Shown: positions 58,136 through 64,000 of the stretch, one piece after another
How the letters are laid out: the number at the start of each line of letters is the position of its first letter
How positions within the stretch are numbered: position 1 is the stretch's first letter
Assembly (NCBI RefSeq): GCF_040183065.1
Contig: NC_091130.1
Span: forward strand, 129,123,914-129,187,913
Direction of reading: 5' to 3'
From: Periplaneta americana
Lineage: Eukaryota > Arthropoda > Insecta > Blattodea > Blattidae
Length of the DNA stretch: 64,000 bases
Notes under the pieces: generated by a model
Told to the model about the DNA's origin: nothing
Seen by the model: the letters and a program-made list of their open reading frames with translations, nothing else
The model's database searches: none
Translations under genes and position numbers: made by a program

Positions 58136-60019
58136 TGAAATGATCTGCTTGACTTATGACAGATACATATTATTTTCTTCTGTTTTGATTTTTACGATCT
58201 TCTAAGTTCTTAAGCTGAAAGTAATTATTAAAAATTACAGTATATTACACGGAATTTATGGGTTAAGAAACTAAATACTCCAGTACTGATACTTGCTGAA
58301 ACGTTAATGTATTTTTCTTCTTTCATGTGAATATTCAATGACATGAAATTATGAATAATTATATAAGGCTTCAAAGGTTCAAATGTTATGTTGCTACAGG
58401 TCGTTAATTTTATATAATAATCAGTATTTTTGTTCCATGTAAATCACACATCCATATACGTATTTCACTTTGTATATTATACGTCATTAAGAATTCATTT
58501 TTGTTGATAAGTGCCAATAAGGAGGACATTTTCATGTTTTTTTTTTTATTTTAATTTTCTTTGATAATGTTTATTGTTATAATATATTTATTGAAGTACA
58601 AAGTGAGAATAGCTCAGGTTAAATTATGAATTGACCCGTATAGATAAGATTAAATGTAGTTTCTTTGTAAATATTATTTTCAGTTCCATTTAACTTATAT
58701 GTAATAAAACATTAATTACATCAGGTGATGAAATTCGCAAAATAATGAAAATAGTAAACTTCAGAAAGATGTACAGGCGAGATTTCTATAATCACAGCAT
58801 TGTCTACTTTAGACAGACATTATTGGAAATGTGCTTTTGTTTAATAGATTGGAGCTTTTTTGTCTTTAATTTATTTTCCTATATACACTAATATTGACTT
58901 TGGCCCATTACTTTTATAATTGGTCTGTCTGTGTTTTTGTTATCTCCCTTTCTTTTCTCTCAAAATGTGGACCAGACACTTCAGCTTAATAACATTGGAA
59001 GGCATTAAAGGAAGATATTTTTGATCGTAAAATCTGAAACTTTTGTTTTATAAAGATCCTAGTTTCAATTAGGAGCTTTGAAATAGGACTGAAATGATTT
59101 TATGTAATAATATAATTTGTCATAAGTCTTCAGATTGAAGCTCAGTAATGTTACGGAAAATTAGATGAAAGCAATAAAGGAATTGATTGGAAAAATTTAC
59201 GGAAATTGAAATGCTAAATTAGTAACTTATCATTTTGTCAGTTCAAAAAATAACATAACCAAAGAATTTATTTCATTCACATTACATCTGGTGCTTTTCA
59301 GCATTCCAAATTTAAAAAAAATGTTCAACAGTAATCTCATTTTCATATAGTGTATATAAAATAAGTGTCAGTATTAAAAAAGACATAATCTATAATTGAA
59401 AACAGAACATCGTTCCCCAAATATGGGTTCAGAGAAGCAAACTTTTTGTGGTATGATCACTTTGATTATCATACTAGTTTCACTTCAAGTGCTACAATTT
59501 TCTATTGCCATTGAATACTTTAACAACATTTACCAATTTAGCATCAGTGATTCGTTTCACTATAAAGATTGTGATTATGTGAAACTTTGTTGATTTTTTT
59601 AATTTGTGAAACTTTTTTCTTTCAAAAAACATTGTATTGCGACACTTTATATGTCTTTATCAGAATATATGCAGACCAAAGGAAGATTACTAACATGCAT
59701 CCCAGATCCAAAATATATTGCAGATATAATATTGTAGTGAGGAAGACAATAATTGTCATGTGCTTATATTTACTATACAAAAATATTTTATATAAGACAT
59801 TGTAGGGAAGAAACAAAATTAACAATTAAGTTTTCTTGGTAGTTTTTAACCATGTGGCATACATTATTGAAAATTTCTGTACCCATTCTATTTACAGATA
59901 CTAAAAAGTACAGCATCTATAATTGAATGATGATTTACCAATGGCTACTTCGGCATTGTCTTTGATTTAGACCTTCCTTCCAGAAAATTCGTATGAACTT
60001 CAATAATTTTATAATAATT
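58136..60019. other. 3' flank of exon 7 and following DNA
   Basis: AATAAA at 58703-58708. Frames at 59396-59825 are AT-rich with no family features. No further lola-type finger exon is seen from here to the window end. Confidence 0.45.
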
Positions 60020-60061
60020 GATTAAATGGCGATCTTACGCATGTTAATTGTGTAAGCATGT

Positions 60062-60110
60062 GCGGCTTACAGCTGTTTCGGTGCTTCTTCACACCGTCCT
60101 CAGAGCCTAC
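60062..60110 (-). ncRNA. Hammerhead ribozyme-like motif (copy D, left arm)
   Basis: On the minus strand: CTGAGGA, one extra base, GGTG pairing with CACC (loop TGAAGAAG), GAAA, CAGCTG as a six-base self-complementary stem III, then TA. GGCT before the core pairs fully with AGCC after the site. This is the most complete copy in the window. Confidence 0.68.
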
Positions 60111-60261
60111 TAGATCTCGGCGTCATCTCGAACTTTGCTACCTGTTGTGTGCGTGCGTTCGATTGTTGAAAAGTGTTGAAATGTTGTGTCAAATACACTT
60201 TTCAACAATCGAACGCACCCACACAACAGGCAGCGAAGTTCGAGATGACGCCGAGCTCTAG

Positions 60262-60310
60262 TAGGCTTTGAGGATGGTGTGAAGAAGCACCGAAACAGCT
60301 GTAAGCTGCA
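60262..60310 (+). ncRNA. Hammerhead ribozyme-like motif (copy D, right arm)
   Basis: TTGAGGA at 60268-60274 (first core base C changed to T), one extra base, GGTG/CACC stem II, GAAA at 60292-60295, CAGCTG, TA. GGCT pairs with AGCT through one wobble. The core change probably inactivates this copy. Confidence 0.6.
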
Positions 60311-60351
60311 CATGTTTACACAATTAACACGAGTAAGATCGCCATTTAATC

Positions 60352-61630
60352 ATTTATTTATATTCAAGTGTTAAAAGCAGTGTATGAAAGATTCAGCATG
60401 AATTTTCTAATATTCAAATGTGTAAATAGTTCAAAGTACCGGTAACTGTAATTATTAAATTTAACATTTTGACAGCATTCACATGCACAGAAGTAAAAGT
60501 GCAACATGAGAAGTTAAGATTAACAATTAAAGTGACCATAACTTGGAAAGAGCCCTGAAACCCATGTTTATATGATTTCTGTTTTATATTGACTATATCT
60601 CTTTAATAGTGCCACTTATTTCAGATCCATTCTCTGTAATATTTATTTAAAGATTGTAAGATGTTTTTATAATTATTTCAATTGCATAATAGAAGCTGTT
60701 ATTGGTAAGTTTATGCATACCATATATTTAGTGTTTAACGCCAGAATAATGAATAAAAGAAAATATCTGTTATGAACCTGAAGTAAAGATATTTTTAGGA
60801 GCAAATGAAAATTCTTTAGTGTTATTACCGGTCAGTTTCTTTTTAAACTTCATTTATGTCTCTCAAGCTCTCTATGCTATTAGTTTATATATTTTAATAT
60901 TATATTTGAATAGGAACACATAATGACTTCCATTATCTGCAGAATTGTTAATATCTCCAATTTCAAATTTATTTCACTGTGATTTTTTTTTTTTTGTACT
61001 CCATAATCTTGTTACTCATTCAGAATATTGAGTGCATTGTTCGAAACTACTCCATTTTCTTCACAATAAGGTTAATAAAATTTCTGAATATCACCTCCTG
61101 ATGAGCGCATGGCACTCTGTTTACAAAATATAAATCACATAATCATATGAACTGAGAAGAAAGAATAATAATTAACATGAGCTTCATTTGTAAATTTGTT
61201 ACTGTTACCATGTAGAAGTGTTAATCCAGCCATCCTTATTTGTGACTAGATTACTATTTGTTGGAGATTATGTCTTTTGATTACGTTGCAGTTAAAAATA
61301 TGATTCTGGTATCAGTATATTCATTACTGTTATACCACTATTTATTAAAATATGTTTATCCCACTTGTATTACAATTGTTTGTAGATTCTGTTTGAAACC
61401 AGATTCACATGTGTATTCTATTATATTTAGCATCTGCCTGTTTTGATGATTTTAATAGTTATCTCTAGTTACTTAACATAATTTGACAAAGTGCTTTAAC
61501 TGAGAATTACTTTAAAAAAATACCGTATTACTTCTTTCGAGCTTCAAACTTCAAGATTAGAATACTGCAAGACAGCTTCGTTTGAGTAAGAATTAGTAAT
61601 TTTTTTTTCAGTAAGTAATTTTTTTTACAG
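60352..61630. other. Intronic or intergenic, no recognised feature
   Basis: AT-rich with homopolymer T runs near 60985 and 61600. No gene supported. Confidence 0.4.
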
Positions 61631-61723
61631 TCCCGGGTTCGATACCCGGCCTCGGAACAATTTTTCCCTCAAAATTATTCAAATTAACTTTACAGGGAGT
61701 TATTCCTGAAAGCTTGATTTGCA
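61631..61723 (+). mobile_element. SINE-like fragment, B-box end only
   Basis: TCCCGGGTTCGATACCCGGC followed by AACAATTTTTCCCTC and a tail ending CTTGATTTGCA. It matches the 3' part of the copy at 61870-62010. Confidence 0.65.
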
Positions 61724-61869
61724 TAATACACGTCACTGTACGTAACAGAAAACTACAATTTAAAGTTACACAGAGTTAGTGTGCACTCAAATGTTGGTTG
61801 CTTGACGGTTGTCAGCCCACTTTGAGGTCTGTGGATATAGAGGGAAAAATTGGATCGGTGTCGGGTAGA

Positions 61870-62010
61870 GTTCCCGGGTAGCTCAGTTGGGAGAGCATTG
61901 GTACGTTTAACCAAAGGTCCCGGATTCGATACCCGGCCCCGGAACAATTTTTCCCTCGAAATTATTCAAATTAATTTTACAGGGAGTTATTCCTGAAAGC
62001 TTGATTTGCA
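61870..62010 (+). mobile_element. tRNA-derived SINE
   Basis: TCCCGGGTAGCTCAGTTGGG (A-box) and GGATTCGATACCCGG (B-box) at tRNA spacing. The anticodon loop lacks the invariant T before the anticodon, and the acceptor ends are SINE-like. The tail is shared with 61631-61723. An antisense frame (61753-61947) is a by-product. Confidence 0.75.
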
Positions 62011-62335
62011 GTAAGTATCTATGCTGTTTGCTTCAGATTCTTAGATTGAAAATGAAACAAATAAATTTTATTTTCTGCGGTGTTTAATATCATGTTTTGT
62101 TACTGTGACCGAGAAGGACAAAGGAAACTTTTACATCATCACAATACCAGAATGAGTCTTATGGATTTTAAATTTTGATTGCTGATCGTGGAAGAGAACT
62201 GTTCTTCATATTTTACAATTTAGAGGAACTATACTGTACTTATTGTAAAGCTAACAAGTATACATTCTAATGGGGACAGATAAAAAAGTTAATTTTTTTT
62301 TCATTCACCATGTTAATAATGTCAAAACAAGTGAC

Positions 62336-62704
62336 CGCAATTACGAGGCCGCGCAGAAAGTAATTTTCCCTGGGGTCGTTTACAGAAAGAAAACACAATT
62401 TCATGGAAAGATTTATTGTAACAGATAAAGCAATTGTTGAGCTATTTTTCAACATATTCCCCCATCATAATTGAGTAATTGAGACATTTGTCATACTGTA
62501 GGATCAACAGTGGTGCAGATGGCTGCCACACACTGATTCTGATCCCATGGTATGACAAATGTCTCAGTTTCAGTGGGGAAAATTTTCAAAAATAGCCCAA
62601 CAATTGCTGTATCTGTTTCAATAAATCTTTCCACGAAATTCTACTTTCTTTCTGTAAACAGTTCCAGAGAAAATCACTTTCTGGACTGCCTTGTAATTGC
62701 GATC
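62336..62704. mobile_element. Palindromic mariner-like element (transposase C-terminal ends)
   Basis: The inverted ends are GCAATTACGAGGC (left) and CCTTGTAATTGC (right). On the minus strand the left arm encodes QYDKCLNYSIMMGEYVEK-stop, the C-terminus of a mariner-family transposase, followed by its 3' UTR and TIR. The right arm, on the + strand, repeats this with changes (TNVSVSVGKIFKN). Two 3' ends joined tail-out give a 369-bp fold-back. Confidence 0.78.
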
Positions 62705-64000
62705 GAGTAGCCAAAATTTGTATAAGCACATGTTTCGACATTAACATGGTGGAAGAAAAAAGTTTAACATTTTTATCTGCCCCCAATAGAGAATGTTTGC
62801 TTGTAAGAAGAATTCGTTAGATGCTAAGTAAAAGTAGCCTAGTATTAAAATTTATTTACTTTTGCATATTTAGTTACTGTTACATTTATTAGTAGGCCTA
62901 CTTTTCACCACGAGAATTATAAACTATTTGTTAATTACATTCAACTTTACGCTTGCGTGATTTGTGGAGCAGTTATCACACAGTTTCTCTTCTATTTTCA
63001 TAAATGTTTAAATCTCTTGAATTTTTTTTTAATTGAAGAAGTAATGTTTTTGATAATATTGTACGTATTTATTTATTTGGAAACTACAAAAACTTGTCCT
63101 CATTACGTGGTATTTACTTCCGAACTATGCAGTGGCCTTTATGCTATAAATAGGTGTTCCAATACACGAGAAATAACTGGCTTATTATCTAAATAAAAGA
63201 ATGCTACCCGAACATAAATAAATTACACTATAATCTCGAAGTGATGAACCCTTCCTCACTGTGCTTTATATCTTTTAAAAAATGTTTATAGAAATATAGC
63301 GAAGTTATCCCCCTGATATTTAAATTTCAACACGAATTTTGTCTTTACATTCATATAAAGAGTGAGAATTATTCTGACTTTGTATGTCCTGCATAAATAT
63401 AAATCACAAGAATTTAAGTACAGAAACTGAGTTTACTACAATCCTCGAAAAACTGTACTCATTGAATATCCACCTATTCCTATTCATTGAAAAAATTGAA
63501 GTGTACATGGTTTTGTTGTTCTGGGCGAAATAGGCGTAAGTTTTCTCTTCTCACAGTTCAAAGAGGATCAAGATTTAATATGTTTTTCATGGTTTGAATA
63601 TGCATTCAGATATTCTTAAATTAAGGAAGAAAAAGGAAACTGATTCATTATTAGGCACAGTCATTGCATACACATCATAAACATGATTTGCAAATGTTAA
63701 AATACCTAAATTTGTAATGTGAAACTAGTTCAAAAGGAGAATAACTGCATGCGATATTATTTCTTTCTTATGGAACATGAAAAAGACAAAAAAGTATGTG
63801 CACAGACTGTTTGAAAAGTTTGTGAACTCATTTTTTTCTTCACATTCCAGAATGGCGTCCTTTTTTTTTTTTTAAGTAATTTCTTGGAAAGTGATACACT
63901 TCCTACATTGCTGTGTCTGCTTCTGAAGTTATTTACCAACATCTTACAGAATAGTAGAATGGGCACTTTTCAGCTCTTGAGAACTTTGAAACTTCTTGTT
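62705..64000. other. Intronic or intergenic, no recognised feature
   Basis: AT-rich. A Lys-rich frame at 63757-63966 runs over poly-A/T tracts. No gene or element supported to the window end. Confidence 0.4.

Larger units (their letters stand above)
60020..60351. mobile_element. Palindromic element with two intact hammerhead-like motifs, copy D
   Basis: Near-perfect inverted arms run from GATTAAATGGCGATCTTAC to GTAAGATCGCCATTTAATC, with the axis near 60186 (CACTTTTCAACA stem). Each arm carries a hammerhead-like core pointing outward. No coding sequence; mirrored open frames on both strands are a by-product. Confidence 0.78.

Noticed and set aside
60058..60313. Mirror-image 67-residue open frames on both strands
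   Set aside because: Same cause: palindrome copy D. No codon signature.
61870..61945. Possible tRNA gene
   Set aside because: A and B boxes are good, but the anticodon loop lacks the invariant T before the anticodon, the acceptor stem is poor, and a SINE tail follows and is repeated at 61631.
1..64000. CRISPR arrays, bacterial operons, rRNA genes
   Set aside because: No regularly spaced repeats with unique spacers, no ribosome-binding-site organisation, and spliced exons throughout point to an animal genome.

Overview
This window is repeat-rich, AT-rich, intron-dominated animal DNA. It reads as the 3' variable part of an insect longitudinals lacking (lola) locus, on the + strand. The coding content is seven separate small terminal exons, at about 1.87, 18.15, 24.95, 28.27, 34.76, 44.15 and 57.80 kb. 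Each has a pyrimidine-rich AG acceptor, starts with two bases that complete a split codon, and encodes 109-129 residues ending in one C2HC plus C2H2 zinc-finger pair with invariant spacing. No BTB exon, start codon or promoter for the gene is visible, so the shared 5' exons should lie upstream of base 1 and be joined to one of these exons at a time (inference from the known lola architecture). Exons at 18.1, 24.9 and 28.3 kb form one duplicated subfamily, those at 34.8 and 44.2 kb another; those at 1.9 and 57.8 kb stand alone.

The introns are filled with transposable elements of many classes, mostly broken: a mariner with recognisable catalytic motifs and a LINE stub nested in it (8.3-9.8 kb); a hAT relic (10-11.2 kb); pogo/Tigger-like elements (19.9-21.1 and 24.0-24.6 kb); several MITEs; a solo LTR (30.84-31.59 kb); an internally deleted THAP transposon with introns and 30-bp TIRs (38.6-41.2 kb); RTE/Jockey-like LINE 3' ends (3.0, 36.9, 46.1, 47.6, 47.8, 55.3 kb); tRNA-derived SINEs; three palindromic mariner derivatives (6.6, 37.6, 62.3 kb); and long triplet and dinucleotide arrays.

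The most unusual signal is a set of near-palindromes (16.4, 33.7, 43.1, 60.0 kb) plus one single copy (19.5 kb) that carry hammerhead-ribozyme-like cores: CTGARGA, a stem II hairpin, GAAAC, a tiny self-complementary stem III, then UA or UC, with a short stem I in most copies. This resembles the minimal hammerheads known from Penelope-like retroelements. All copies share one extra base between the first core and stem II.

The host is an insect with a large, TE-rich genome. A cockroach or termite relative is my guess from the repeat types (memory, not searched). No bacterial, viral or CRISPR features are present and no intact tRNA or rRNA gene was found.
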